A DNA stretch of 64,000 nucleotides from JAKFWF01 sp963732635 (GTDB taxonomy: Bacteria; Pseudomonadota; Alphaproteobacteria; Rhizobiales; Hyphomicrobiaceae), in NCBI GenBank assembly GCA_963732635.1, contig CAVTAL010000008.1, positions 1 through 64,000 of the forward strand, read 5' to 3'. Below the pieces are notes generated by a model. The model was not told the origin of the DNA and did not search any database. It was given only the letters and a program-made list of their open reading frames with translations. The translations under genes and the position numbers were made by a program. Shown here one piece after another: positions 17,304 through 27,554 of the stretch. Each line of letters opens with the position of its first letter. Positions within the stretch are counted from its first letter, which is position 1.

Positions 17304-17936
17304 TCAGCTCACCTCGAAGCCAAACTCGGCGGCGGAAGACTCGATCCAGTGCCAAAGGCTGACGGCGAAGCTTCGCATTACCGCCAACTCGAACACTGCA
17401 ACACCAGCCTCTTCGGGCAGTCGCGTGATTTGGCAGTTCAAAAGAGCGATTGGCGTCGTCGCGGTATCACCAACCTTGAACGCGGCCGGATGCAGGTCGA
17501 GCATACAACCTTTGGCCAGCGCATCGCGGACGTTGGCGCCAGATATGCGCAGCACCACGCGGCCATCTGTCTGGTCGGTGACCGAGGCGAGGCCGGCAAG
17601 GTCTTGCGCAAGGTCGGCGGCAAAGGCAGTGCCGTCCTCGCCGTCGGCCATGGCGAACCACTGGCCGGGCGCGGTCCAGGTGAAGGACAGATGGCCGCTT
17701 GCAACCATTCGCGACGTAGCTGGCAGGTCGAGTCCGGTCCGCTCTTTGATCTTGGCAACGAGTTCGGCCGCCCGGCCCTTGCGGGCGGCGATGCCGGCGA
17801 TGGCGAGCCCGGAACGTTCACGCACGCTGACGCCGGCCACGCCGAAGGAACGGCCATGCCGGCCCTTGTGCAGGTGGTCGGCCAATGCGGACCGGGCGAG
17901 GAGGGATGCAGGTTCAGTCACGCAGGCGCACTCCAT
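17304..17936 (-). CDS. soxG: sarcosine oxidase gamma subunit
   Basis: Smallest catalytic-core subunit of heterotetrameric sarcosine oxidase, about 205-210 residues. It has GcvT-like sequence: RSGLAIAGIAARKGRAAELV, GQWFAMADGEDG, TDQTDGRVVLRISGANVRDA, KGCMLDLHPAAFKVGDTATT. The soxG ATG at 17936 or the in-frame GTG at 17921 both overlap the end of soxA. The GTG gives the more usual short N-terminus; upstream codons to 18035 are not convincing. Last gene of soxBDAG. The subunit contributes to folate binding and complex assembly in the known enzymes. Confidence 0.9.
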   Translation of the reverse strand: MECACVTEPASLLARSALADHLHKGRHGRSFGVAGVSVRERSGLAIAGIAARKGRAAELVAKIKERTGLDLPATSRMVASGHLSFTWTAPGQWFAMADGEDGTAFAADLAQDLAGLASVTDQTDGRVVLRISGANVRDALAKGCMLDLHPAAFKVGDTATTPIALLNCQITRLPEEAGVAVFELAVMRSFAVSLWHWIESSAAEFGFEVS

Positions 17937-20892
17937 CCGGGTCGTAGAAGATAGGTGAGCAGACTTCGACGGCGGTTTCTTCGCCGCGCAACGGGTCGGC
18001 GATACGAACGATCTCGCCGTGCCGCTTCGGGCCATTGCTCAAGAAGCCGAGGCCGATCCAGTGGCCGAGTGAAGGCGAATAAGCGCACGAGGTCACCCAG
18101 CCCTGGTCGAACTCGGCGGTGGCGGGGCCATCCTTGGGCACGAAATGGCCACCGGCCTTGAGCCGCGCCGAACGGTCGACGGGCTTGACGCCAACTAGCG
18201 TCGGTCGGGCTGGGTCGATCAGGCCGGGCCGCTCCTTCATGATGCGTCCGATGTAGTCTTTCTTGGTCGACTGCATTTTGGCCAACCCCATATCGCGGGC
18301 GGTGGTTTGGCCATTGAGTTCGGAGCCGGTGACGTGGCCCTTCTCGATGCGCATGACGTTCAAGGCTTCGAGACCATAGGGCGTAATGCCGAATTCGGCG
18401 CCGGCCGCCGTGATAGCCTCGGCAATCGCATTGCCGAAGCGCGCCGGTACCGCGATCTCGTAGGCCAGTTCGCCCGAGAACGAGATGCGGAACAGCCGCG
18501 CCGGCTTGCCGCCCATCGCTGTCATGTTGGCGGCCGCCATGTACGGGAATGCGGCGTTGGAAATGTCGTGCTGCTTGTCGATGACGCGCTGCAGGACCGT
18601 GCGTGATTTGGGACCTGCGACTGAGAACTGCGCCCAGGCGTCCGATACCGAGATCATCTGCACATCGAGGTCCGGGAACAGCACCTGATGACAGAATTCG
18701 AGATGCTGCATCACCTTGCCGGCGTTCACGGTGGTGGTGGTCATCAGAAAGTGTTCGGGGCCAAGGCGCGAAGTGGTGCCATCGTCCATGACGAAACCGT
18801 CCTCGCGCAGCATCAGTCCGTAGCGTGCCTTGCCTAGCCCAAGCGTCGAGAACGTGTTGGTGTAGACGAGGTCGAGGAAGCGGCCTGCATCGGCACCCTG
18901 GATGTCGATCTTGCCCAGCGTCGAGACATCGCAGATGCCGACGCTCGAACGCACTGCTTTCACTTCGCGGACGGTGGCATCGAACCAGTCCTTCTCACCA
19001 GCGCGCGGAAAGTAGGACGCGCGCAGCCATGCGCCGGCTTCGATGAAGGTCGCACCCTGCTTCTCGGCCCAGCCGTGCGCCGGTGTGTATCGCGTCGGTC
19101 GCGTCTGCTTGCCGCGATGGTGGCCGGCAAGTGCGCCGAACGAGACTGCTGTATAGGGCGGGCGGAATACGGTGGTGCCGGTCTCGGCGATGGTTTTTGC
19201 GTTCAACTCCGCCATCAGTGCGAGGCCATTGAGATTGGCGGTCTTGCCTTGGTCGGTCGCCATGCCGAGGGTGGTGTAGCGCTTCAGATGCTCGACGCGG
19301 CCGAAGCCCTCGCGCTTGGCCAGCGCCACGTCGTCGGCGGTGACGTCGTTCTGCAGGTCGATGAAGGCCTTGCCCTTCGACGACTTCACTCGCCACAGCG
19401 TCGACGAAGCCGTGCTTTCCGGTTCGGCCTCGGGCACCTCGATCTGGGCGCGACGGAAGCCCAACGCCGCCGCCGCATCAAGACCGGCGGCGGCGCCGTT
19501 GGCGAGGCACTCGTTGAGCGCGAACGTGCCGTTCGCCGCACCCGCTACCGCCATGCCGGCCGGCACGTCGCCGGGCACGAAGGCCGCGAGCTTGTCGTTC
19601 CAGATCGGCTTGCTGCCCAGGTGCGAGGTCAGGTGCACGGTCGGGCTCCAGCCGCCCGACATGGCAACGAGATCGCAGTCGAGCTTTTGGCTACCGGTCG
19701 GGCCCTGGATGTCGACGCCTTGAACGCGACGGCTGCCGTGCGCCTGGGTGACGACGCCCTCGATCAGCCGCGCACCGACGTTGTCGGCAGCCTGTTTCAA
19801 TGCTGCTGGTGGCTGTGGACGCGGGTCGACCACGGCCTCGACGATGGCGCCAGCGCGGGTGATATCCGCGATCGTTCGAATGGCTTCATCGTTGTTGGCG
19901 AACACCACGACGCGCTCACCCGGCGCCACGGCGAAGCGGTTGATATAGGTGCGGACGGCGCCTGCCATCATGATGCCCGGCCGGTCGTTGTCGCCGAACA
20001 CCAGCGGCCGTTCGATCGAGCCCGCGGCGAGGATCACGCGCTTGGCGATGATGCGCCAACCGCGATGCCGGGGCTGGTGGGCCGGCGGCTGGATCAGGTG
20101 ATCGTTGACGCGCTCGACAGCGCCGTAGGTGCCGCCGTCATAGGCGCCGAACACGGTGGTGCGCGGCATCAAGCGTACCTCCGGCATATTCGCGAGTTCC
20201 GCTACAGCCTGCTTCGCCCATTCGGCCGAAGGCATGTGATCGATCTCGCGGCGCTCGGCCAGCGCTCGTCCGCCAACGACGAAATCCTCGTCGGCCAGGA
20301 TGACGCGCGCGCCTGAACGGCCAGCGGCGAGAGCCGCCATCAGGCCTGTCGCGCCGCCGCCAATGACGAGCACGTCGCAGTGCGCGAAGGCCTTCTCGTA
20401 GGTGTCGGGGTCAGGCAGGGTCGAGGCGCGCCCGAGGCCGGCGGCACGGCGGATGATCGGCTCGTAGACCTTCTCCCAGAACGACGCCGGCCACATGAAG
20501 GTCTTGTAGTAGAAGCCGGCGCCAAGGATTGGTGACAGCAAATTGTTGACACCCATCACGTCGAAGGCGAGCGAGGGCCAGCGGTTCTGGCTCTGCGCCT
20601 CAAGGCCGTCGAAGAGTTCAGCCGTGGTCGCCCGCGTGTTGGGTTCGCGCCGCGCGCCTGAGCGCAATTCGACCAGCGCGTTCGGCTCTTCCGGCCCGGC
20701 GGAGAGAATGCCGCGCGGCCGATGGTACTTGAACGAGCGGCCAACGAGCGAAACGCCGTTGGCGAGCAACGCGGACGCCAGCGTATCGCCGGCATGGCCC
20801 TGGTAGGCGCGGCCGTCGAACTTGAACAGCAGCGGCTTCGAGCGGTCGATCAGACCGCCGGTGCCGATACGATTGGGTTGTGCCTCGCTCAT
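17914..20892 (-). CDS. soxA: sarcosine oxidase alpha subunit
   Basis: 992 residues, normal for the family. An N-terminal 2Fe-2S-like/ubiquitin-type domain is followed by the dinucleotide-binding domain (VLVIGGGATGLMAALAAGRS, about residues 174-193) that binds NAD+. A C-terminal GcvT-type half (about 600-980) binds tetrahydrofolate, with VRSSVGICDVSTLGKIDIQG and GYLA-like region FSGELAYEIAVPARF. The complex oxidises sarcosine to glycine, passing the methyl group to tetrahydrofolate as 5,10-methylene-THF or releasing formaldehyde. The start overlaps the soxD stop (ATGA), indicating coupled translation. Confidence 0.96.
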   Translation of the reverse strand: MSEAQPNRIGTGGLIDRSKPLLFKFDGRAYQGHAGDTLASALLANGVSLVGRSFKYHRPRGILSAGPEEPNALVELRSGARREPNTRATTAELFDGLEAQSQNRWPSLAFDVMGVNNLLSPILGAGFYYKTFMWPASFWEKVYEPIIRRAAGLGRASTLPDPDTYEKAFAHCDVLVIGGGATGLMAALAAGRSGARVILADEDFVVGGRALAERREIDHMPSAEWAKQAVAELANMPEVRLMPRTTVFGAYDGGTYGAVERVNDHLIQPPAHQPRHRGWRIIAKRVILAAGSIERPLVFGDNDRPGIMMAGAVRTYINRFAVAPGERVVVFANNDEAIRTIADITRAGAIVEAVVDPRPQPPAALKQAADNVGARLIEGVVTQAHGSRRVQGVDIQGPTGSQKLDCDLVAMSGGWSPTVHLTSHLGSKPIWNDKLAAFVPGDVPAGMAVAGAANGTFALNECLANGAAAGLDAAAALGFRRAQIEVPEAEPESTASSTLWRVKSSKGKAFIDLQNDVTADDVALAKREGFGRVEHLKRYTTLGMATDQGKTANLNGLALMAELNAKTIAETGTTVFRPPYTAVSFGALAGHHRGKQTRPTRYTPAHGWAEKQGATFIEAGAWLRASYFPRAGEKDWFDATVREVKAVRSSVGICDVSTLGKIDIQGADAGRFLDLVYTNTFSTLGLGKARYGLMLREDGFVMDDGTTSRLGPEHFLMTTTTVNAGKVMQHLEFCHQVLFPDLDVQMISVSDAWAQFSVAGPKSRTVLQRVIDKQHDISNAAFPYMAAANMTAMGGKPARLFRISFSGELAYEIAVPARFGNAIAEAITAAGAEFGITPYGLEALNVMRIEKGHVTGSELNGQTTARDMGLAKMQSTKKDYIGRIMKERPGLIDPARPTLVGVKPVDRSARLKAGGHFVPKDGPATAEFDQGWVTSCAYSPSLGHWIGLGFLSNGPKRHGEIVRIADPLRGEETAVEVCSPIFYDPDGVRLRD

Positions 20893-21179
20893 GACCGAGC
20901 CCTCGCGCTCGCGGCCGGCACGGCGGGACCTGATATCTCATGCGTGCGCACGTTGCGGGTGACAACCAGCCATTGGTGGCAGCCACCGCCGTGGTACCAG
21001 AGTTCTCTCAATTCGCCGGCCGGGTTCTCGCGCAAGTAGACGTAGTCGTGCCAGACGTCGAGGACTTGATCGTCGATCGGCTGCTCGACCGGCGTCACCG
21101 GCCGCTGCACGGATGCGTCGCCGAGGTAGGTGAACTCCTGGGCGTCACGCGCGCCGCAGTGGGGGCATGTAATGCGCAT
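20889..21179 (-). CDS. soxD: sarcosine oxidase delta subunit
   Basis: 96 residues, the zinc-binding small subunit. It opens MRITCPHCGARDAQEFTYLG with the CxxC zinc pair and continues YVYLRENPAGELRELWYHGG and GGCHQWLVVTRN, where the family's remaining zinc ligands lie. The gene lies 14 bp after soxB and overlaps soxA by 4 bp. Confidence 0.95.
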   Translation of the reverse strand: MRITCPHCGARDAQEFTYLGDASVQRPVTPVEQPIDDQVLDVWHDYVYLRENPAGELRELWYHGGGCHQWLVVTRNVRTHEISGPAVPAASARARS

Positions 21180-21193
21180 CGCTAATTCGCTTC

Positions 21194-22444
21194 CTAGTGC
21201 AGATTGGGCTGGGCGCCGGCGCCCTTTTCGTCGATCAGGCGGCCGGTGCGGAACCGGTCGAGTCGGAAGGCGGCATTGAGTGCATGCGGCTCATCGCGGG
21301 CGATGGTGTGAGCGAAGCACCAACCTGAGGCCGGTGTCGCCTTGAAGCCGCCATAGCACCAGCCGGCATTGAGATAGAGACCTTCGATCGGCGTCTTGTC
21401 GATGATCGGCGAGCCGTCCATGCTCATGTCCATGACGCCGCCCCAGGAGCGCAGCACGCGCAGACGGCCGACCATCGGCATCATCGCCATCGCTTCTTCG
21501 GCCACATCCTCGACGATCGGCAGGTTGCCGCGCTGGGCATAGGAATTGTAGCCGTCGATGCCGCCGCCGAACACGAGGCCTCCCTTGTTCGACTGGCTGA
21601 TATAGAAGTGGCCAGCACCGAAAGTGACGACGCCCGGTACCAGCGGTTTGACGCCTTCTGACACGAACGCCTGCAGCACGTGGCTCTCGATCGGCAGCTT
21701 CAGGCCTGCCATGGCGGCGACGCGTGAGGAGTTGCCGGCGCAGGCGAGTCCGACCTTCTTGGCGCCTATGAAGCCCTTTTGCGTTTCGACACCGAGCACT
21801 TGGCCGTTCTCGACGCGGATGCCGGTGACTTCGCAGTTCTGTATCAAATCGACGCCGCGCTGGTCGGCGGCACGCGCATAGCCCCAGGCGACCGCATCGT
21901 GACGCACGCTGCCACCGCGCGGCTGCAACAGACCGCCGTGAATGGGAAAGCGGGCGTTGTCGAAATCGAGCATAGGATAGAGTTTTCGAACACCTTCGCG
22001 GTCGAGCAATTCGGCATCGATGCCGAGTAGCCGCATGGCATTGCCGCGCCGGGCATAGGCGTCGCGCTGGCTATCGGAATGGTAGAGGTTGAGGCAGCCG
22101 CGCTGGGACACCATGGCATTGTAGTTGATGTCCTGCTCGAGCCCTTCCCACAGTTTCAGGGAATGCTCGTAGAACGGCGTATTGCCCGGCAACAGGTAGT
22201 TCGAGCGGATGATCGTCGTATTGCGACCGACGTTACCAGAACCGAGGTAGCTCTTCTCCACCACCGCAACGTTGCCGAGGCCGTGGTTCTTGGCGAGGTA
22301 GTAGGCGGTGGCGAGGCCATGGCCGCCACCACCGACCACGATCGCGTCATAGGCGGCCTTTGGTGTCGGCTCGCGCCATACCGGCTTCCAGCCCTTCTGG
22401 CCCTGCAATGCCTGGGCGAGAATTGAGAATATCGAATAGCGCAA
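21194..22444 (-). CDS. soxB: sarcosine oxidase beta subunit
   Basis: 416-residue flavoprotein subunit that binds FAD and covalent FMN and oxidises sarcosine. The Rossmann motif is DAIVVGGGGHGLATAYYLAK (about 33-52), followed by SGNVGRNTTIIRSNYLLPG and the C-terminal GWCYGGFKATPASGW. The family N-terminus RYSIFSIL is preceded only by a TTG at 22444 with no obvious Shine-Dalgarno, so initiation probably uses TTG. The 90-bp gap to ureJ has inverted-repeat segments (GTCGT/ACGAC; GTCCCG/CGGGAC) but no T-tract. Confidence 0.94.
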   Translation of the reverse strand: MRYSIFSILAQALQGQKGWKPVWREPTPKAAYDAIVVGGGGHGLATAYYLAKNHGLGNVAVVEKSYLGSGNVGRNTTIIRSNYLLPGNTPFYEHSLKLWEGLEQDINYNAMVSQRGCLNLYHSDSQRDAYARRGNAMRLLGIDAELLDREGVRKLYPMLDFDNARFPIHGGLLQPRGGSVRHDAVAWGYARAADQRGVDLIQNCEVTGIRVENGQVLGVETQKGFIGAKKVGLACAGNSSRVAAMAGLKLPIESHVLQAFVSEGVKPLVPGVVTFGAGHFYISQSNKGGLVFGGGIDGYNSYAQRGNLPIVEDVAEEAMAMMPMVGRLRVLRSWGGVMDMSMDGSPIIDKTPIEGLYLNAGWCYGGFKATPASGWCFAHTIARDEPHALNAAFRLDRFRTGRLIDEKGAGAQPNLH

Positions 22445-22534
22445 GAGGAGCTGTCCCGTAGCCGTCGCAGTCGTTGGATGGACGACCAGTTGAGCACGTA
22501 TCGGGACGGCCTTGCAACGATTTGGGCACGGTTC

Positions 22535-23104
22535 TCAGGCGAATGCCAGCAATGCGCCGGTGGCGGCGATGACGGTGCCGGCCATACGGGCGAGGCGGGG
22601 CGATCGCTGCAGCCACATCCCGGCACCAATCCCGATGGCATGCAGCGAAGCCGTCGCCACGCCGAAGCCCGCGACGTAGCCGAGTGCCGACGCGCCGGCC
22701 GGCAGTTCGGCGCCATGAGCGTGGCCGTGCGCGATTGCGAACGCGGCGCAAATCGCCGCACCAACCGCCAGCGGCAGCCGGAGGCCAAATGCGACGGCGG
22801 CACCGATGCCGACTACCGATGCCAGTATCAGCGCCTCGACATAGGGCATGGCGATGTCGTTAAGCGCCAGCGCGCCACCCGCCGTCATCACAGTTACGAA
22901 CGCAACTGGCCACAGCCAACGCGCCTTGCCGCCGACCAGCGCCGCCCACAACCCGACGCCGACCATCGCCAGCAGGTGATCGAGCCCGAGCAGCGGATGC
23001 GTGAAGCCATCGACGAACGCGAAGTGCGTGCCGGCGCCGGTATGGGCGAAGGCCGGTGAAGCAAGAGCGATTAGGGCAATCGCGCCCAAGTTCATGCGCT
23101 TCAT
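22535..23104 (-). CDS. ureJ: HupE/UreJ-family membrane protein
   Basis: 189 residues from ATG 23104. A signal-like start (MKRMNLGAIALIALASPAFA) is followed by the family mark HPLLGLDHLLAMVGVGLWAA with its metal-ligand-type HPLxGxDH, and six hydrophobic segments including a His-rich AIAHGHAHGAELP. HupE/UreJ proteins are thought to move nickel for hydrogenase or urease assembly. Its place 44 bp after ureG, and the absence of hydrogenase genes, support a nickel-supply role for urease. Confidence 0.9.
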   Translation of the reverse strand: MKRMNLGAIALIALASPAFAHTGAGTHFAFVDGFTHPLLGLDHLLAMVGVGLWAALVGGKARWLWPVAFVTVMTAGGALALNDIAMPYVEALILASVVGIGAAVAFGLRLPLAVGAAICAAFAIAHGHAHGAELPAGASALGYVAGFGVATASLHAIGIGAGMWLQRSPRLARMAGTVIAATGALLAFA

Positions 23105-23148
23105 GATCGTTCCTTTCGATGTGTCTGAGTATGTCGTCAGAGTGATCG

Positions 23149-23769
23149 TCATTTTGACAACCCGCCCGCGCTTTCGATGAAGGCTGCGACTTGGTCGACA
23201 TTGGTGCCAATGCGAATGTTGGTGAACACCACCGGCCTTGTCCCTCGCTGCTTCTTCGCGTCCGCCGCCATGATGTCGAGATTGGCCCCAACGTGTGGGG
23301 CGAGATCAGTCTTGTTGATGATCAGCAGGTCGGATCGCGTAATGCCGGGACCGCCCTTGCGCGGGATCTTCTCGCCCTGCGCCACGTCGATGACATAGAG
23401 CGTGATGTCGGCCAATTCCGGCGAAAACGTCGCCGCGAGATTGTCGCCGCCAGACTCGAGCAGCACGATCTCGACGTTCGGGAACTTGGCGCGCATTTCG
23501 GCGATGGCCGCGAGGTTGATCGAGCAATCCTCGCGGATCGCGGTGTGCGGACAACCACCGGTCTCGACACCTAGAATGCGCTCAGGCGGCAGCGTGCCGG
23601 AGCGTGTCAAGATCTCGGCATCCTCCTTGGTGTAGATGTCGTTGGTGATCGCAACCACGTCGTACTTGCCGTGCAATCGCTGGCACAATGCTGCAACCAG
23701 CGAGGTCTTGCCGGAGCCGACCGGGCCGCCGATGCCGACGCGCAGGGGACCGTTCATTGAGCGGGTCAT
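23149..23769 (-). CDS. ureG: urease accessory GTPase UreG
   Basis: 206 residues, standard for the family. The P-loop is GIGGPVGSGKTSL (residues 11-23), with the metal-binding CPH motif in GVETGGCPHTAIREDCSINL, G-motif ESGGDNLAATFSPEL and NKTDLAPHVGA for guanine specificity. UreG hydrolyses GTP to drive nickel insertion into the urease active site with UreF and UreD. Its ATG overlaps the ureF stop. Confidence 0.97.
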   Translation of the reverse strand: MTRSMNGPLRVGIGGPVGSGKTSLVAALCQRLHGKYDVVAITNDIYTKEDAEILTRSGTLPPERILGVETGGCPHTAIREDCSINLAAIAEMRAKFPNVEIVLLESGGDNLAATFSPELADITLYVIDVAQGEKIPRKGGPGITRSDLLIINKTDLAPHVGANLDIMAADAKKQRGTRPVVFTNIRIGTNVDQVAAFIESAGGLSK

Positions 23770-24653
23770 GTGCGGAACAACCTCGTCACTTGAGTTTCGT
23801 GGCGCATGGATGCGATGTCGGAGCGAAAGGCACAGCCGCCGACATCGTCGAGCGTGGCGAGGGTGGCGAATGCCGAAAGCTCACGGATCGCCGGCAGCGA
23901 TTGCATGATGATGCGTTGCGCGTCGGTCTGGCCGATCACGCTCAGGCGGATCGCAGCTGACGTCAGGTTCGAGATCGTTGCGGTGAGATACGCATCGAGC
24001 GTCGCGCCGAGGTCCTGTCCATGCGCGCCAGCGGCAAGTCCGACGGCGACGGGATAGGCGATCTGATACGGCCGTGCTGTTGCGACCTCGGAGGCCACTC
24101 CACCACCGGTGTCATCCCGGCATTTATTGCCGGGACCTATCATGCCAAGAGCCGTGACGCCTGTCTTTTTGGCGCCATGGGTCCCGGGGACAAGCCCCGG
24201 GATGACAGCTGGGGGAGGTGAGGGCGCCGGGTCATCGCGTCGGCTCGTATGAGCGCCGAGGCTCGCTTCAAGAGTTCTCAGCCGGTCACAACCCCACGCG
24301 GCGTGGATCGCGATCATGAAGGCGGCACCTTGGGCGCTGGTCTCGATGAAGCGCTCGCGGCTGCCGGCAAGCGCGAGAGCGAGTTCGTTGGTTTCGGCTA
24401 GCGCGGCCACATCAGCATCGCGGGCAGCCTGCAAAGCAGCACTCAACAGAACCGCGTCGTTGCGGATGGCGCCGTGGGTGATCAGGTCGCGGAGCCATGT
24501 CTGCAAAGCATCCGCGTCCGGCAGATCACCAGCTGCGACGGCCCATTCAAGCGCGTGGCTGTAGGCGAAGCCGCCCACCGGAAATGCCGGCGACAGCCAG
24601 ATCATCAGCGGCAGGCTTGACAGTGCGTTGTACGCCGTATTCGGAATGGTCAC
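23766..24653 (-). CDS. ureF: urease accessory protein UreF carrying an in-frame palindromic repeat insertion
   Basis: I start at GTG 24653, which overlaps the ureE stop (GTGA) and has a strong AAGGAAGGA ribosome-binding site 5-6 nt upstream; the ATG at 24677 is less supported. UreF signatures are LMIWLSPAFPVGGFAYSHAL, EWAVAAGDLPDADALQTWL and YPVAVGLAAGAHG. At 295 residues it is about 50-60 longer than usual. The excess lies in the middle (roughly AVIPGLVPGTHGAKK to NKCRDDTGG), exactly where the DNA at 24111-24206 is a REP-like palindrome whose 96 bp are a multiple of three with no stop. UreF is the nickel-insertion scaffold of UreD-UreF-UreG; the insert lies in a loop upstream of the conserved C-terminal helices and may be tolerated. 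Confidence 0.92.
   Translation of the reverse strand: MTIPNTAYNALSSLPLMIWLSPAFPVGGFAYSHALEWAVAAGDLPDADALQTWLRDLITHGAIRNDAVLLSAALQAARDADVAALAETNELALALAGSRERFIETSAQGAAFMIAIHAAWGCDRLRTLEASLGAHTSRRDDPAPSPPPAVIPGLVPGTHGAKKTGVTALGMIGPGNKCRDDTGGGVASEVATARPYQIAYPVAVGLAAGAHGQDLGATLDAYLTATISNLTSAAIRLSVIGQTDAQRIIMQSLPAIRELSAFATLATLDDVGGCAFRSDIASMRHETQVTRLFRT
24111..24206. repeat. REP-like palindromic element inside ureF
   Basis: Bounded by GTCATCCCGG (24111) and its complement CCGGGATGAC (ending 24206). Two hairpins lie within: TCCCGGCA/TGCCGGGA with a 5-nt loop at the left, and TCCCGGGG/CCCCGGGA with a 5-nt loop at the right. It shares the GTCATCCCGG core with the repeats at 25220 and 47321. It is 96 bp long, hence in frame with ureF and translated. 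Confidence 0.88.
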
Positions 24654-25171
24654 GGCGTTCCTTCCTTCGGGCTCCACACCGGTGGCGGACGCTTAGGTCG
24701 CGTCGGCGACCCGTCGTCGTCGCCATGGTGATGATGGTGGCCGCCGCCATAGGCGCCGCCTTCCGGATTGAACGGCCCGTCGATGTGCGCGACCGCAGCG
24801 CCCAAGCCCCGCACCATGTCCTCGATAACATGGTCGCGGCGGATGACGAGGCGTTCGCCGTCGAGCATGGTCGGCAGATGGCGGTTGCCGAGATGCCAGG
24901 CGACGCGGATCAGATGGCGCAAGTCGTCACAGCGGATTTCGGCGAGCGGTTCGGGCGCGGCCGTGACTGCGATATGGCGACCATCTTCGAGCACCAGTGC
25001 GTCGCCCTCGCGCAGCCGATGCGCTTTTTCGAGATCGAGCAGGAACTCCAGCCCGCCTGTCGTCGTCATCGCGATGCGACGCCGATGCCGCTGGTCGAAA
25101 TCGAGGACCACCGTGCCGGCCGGAGCGGTAGTCCAAGTGCCGGACGGTTCAACGGCGATGGCGCGGATCAT
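24650..25171 (-). CDS. ureE: urease accessory nickel chaperone UreE
   Basis: 173 residues from the ATG at 25171, which has GGAGG seven nt upstream. The N-terminal peptide-binding domain is followed by the metal-binding domain (RVAWHLGNRHLPTMLDGERL) that contains the conserved His of the UreE dimer. The C-terminal tail has a His-rich nickel-binding stretch (GGGHHHHHGDDDG). UreE delivers Ni2+ to the UreDFG-apo-urease complex. The gap to ureC (25172-25418) is filled by a large palindromic repeat that could weaken read-through or stabilise mRNA ends. Confidence 0.95.
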   Translation of the reverse strand: MIRAIAVEPSGTWTTAPAGTVVLDFDQRHRRRIAMTTTGGLEFLLDLEKAHRLREGDALVLEDGRHIAVTAAPEPLAEIRCDDLRHLIRVAWHLGNRHLPTMLDGERLVIRRDHVIEDMVRGLGAAVAHIDGPFNPEGGAYGGGHHHHHGDDDGSPTRPKRPPPVWSPKEGTP

Positions 25172-25219
25172 GTTGGACCTCCGGCAATTGCTACCGGCCG
25201 CGCTGTCACCCACCCACAG

Positions 25220-25368
25220 CCGTCATCCCGGCGAAGGCCGGGACACACGACACGTTTCAGCAATGCCGACTCCGGCAAAGGGGTTCGATCGCTGCTCCGG
25301 CGCATATCAACATTACCACCGAACTTGCGGATGGTTGTCGTGTGTCCCGGCCTTCGCCGGGATGACGG
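25220..25368. repeat. REP-like pair: perfect 32-bp inverted repeat in the ureC-ureE gap
   Basis: The 32 bases at 25220-25251 are the exact reverse complement of 25337-25368, separated by 85 bp. Each arm contains its own smaller hairpin (CCCGGC GAAG GCCGGG). In RNA the whole could fold into one long stem or two short ones. The same 32-mer recurs at 47321 and, one base shorter, at 47477. Confidence 0.93.
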
Positions 25369-25418
25369 AGTAAAATGGTGACAGCGGAGGGGAGGTAAGG
25401 AAATTCGCATCTCGCTCC

Positions 25419-27134
<1,716 letters not shown>

Positions 27135-27158
27135 GGCAACAGCGAACTCCTGTCGAAG

Positions 27159-27554
27159 CTAATCGACTGCGTTAAAAAGATCGGAACGAGCGGCGGCCTG
27201 ATCGAAAGTCAGGGTATCAGTGCAGCCGGCTGCTCGATTGAGCTCGCCAATCAGGGCATCGGACAGCCGCAGATTGTCTTCGCTCATGCGCTCGAGGGCG
27301 CGGCCGACGATGTCGTGCTCGGCCACCACGAATGAGTTGCTCGCCAGCATGGCTTCGATGACGGCTGCGATGGCGTCCGGTGCATAGTCGTAGCGCCGTT
27401 CGAGCGTCCACGCGTACTCGGCCAGCACCAGCAAGTTGACGTGACCGGGATTGTGCACGGTCAAGCCGGCGATGATCTTGCGCGCTACGGGCGTCTGCCT
27501 GGGATCGTCCTGGACCGTCGCACGCAGGAGGATATTGGTATCGAGGCCGATCAT
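27159..27554 (-). CDS. PIN-domain toxin (VapC-type)
   Basis: 131 residues. PIN-domain nuclease acidic residues are visible: Asp5 in MIGLDTNILLR, Glu in LLVLAEYAWTLE, Asp in LRLSDALIGELN and Asp in LTFDQAAARSD. VapC toxins cleave tRNA or rRNA and are held inactive by the cognate antitoxin. The ATG overlaps the antitoxin stop (ATGA). The pair lies inside the urease operon in the same direction. Confidence 0.88.
   Translation of the reverse strand: MIGLDTNILLRATVQDDPRQTPVARKIIAGLTVHNPGHVNLLVLAEYAWTLERRYDYAPDAIAAVIEAMLASNSFVVAEHDIVGRALERMSEDNLRLSDALIGELNRAAGCTDTLTFDQAAARSDLFNAVD

Noticed and set aside
19075..20316. 413-codon open frame opposite soxA
   Set aside because: Antisense shadow; soxA is full length with expected NAD- and folate-binding regions.
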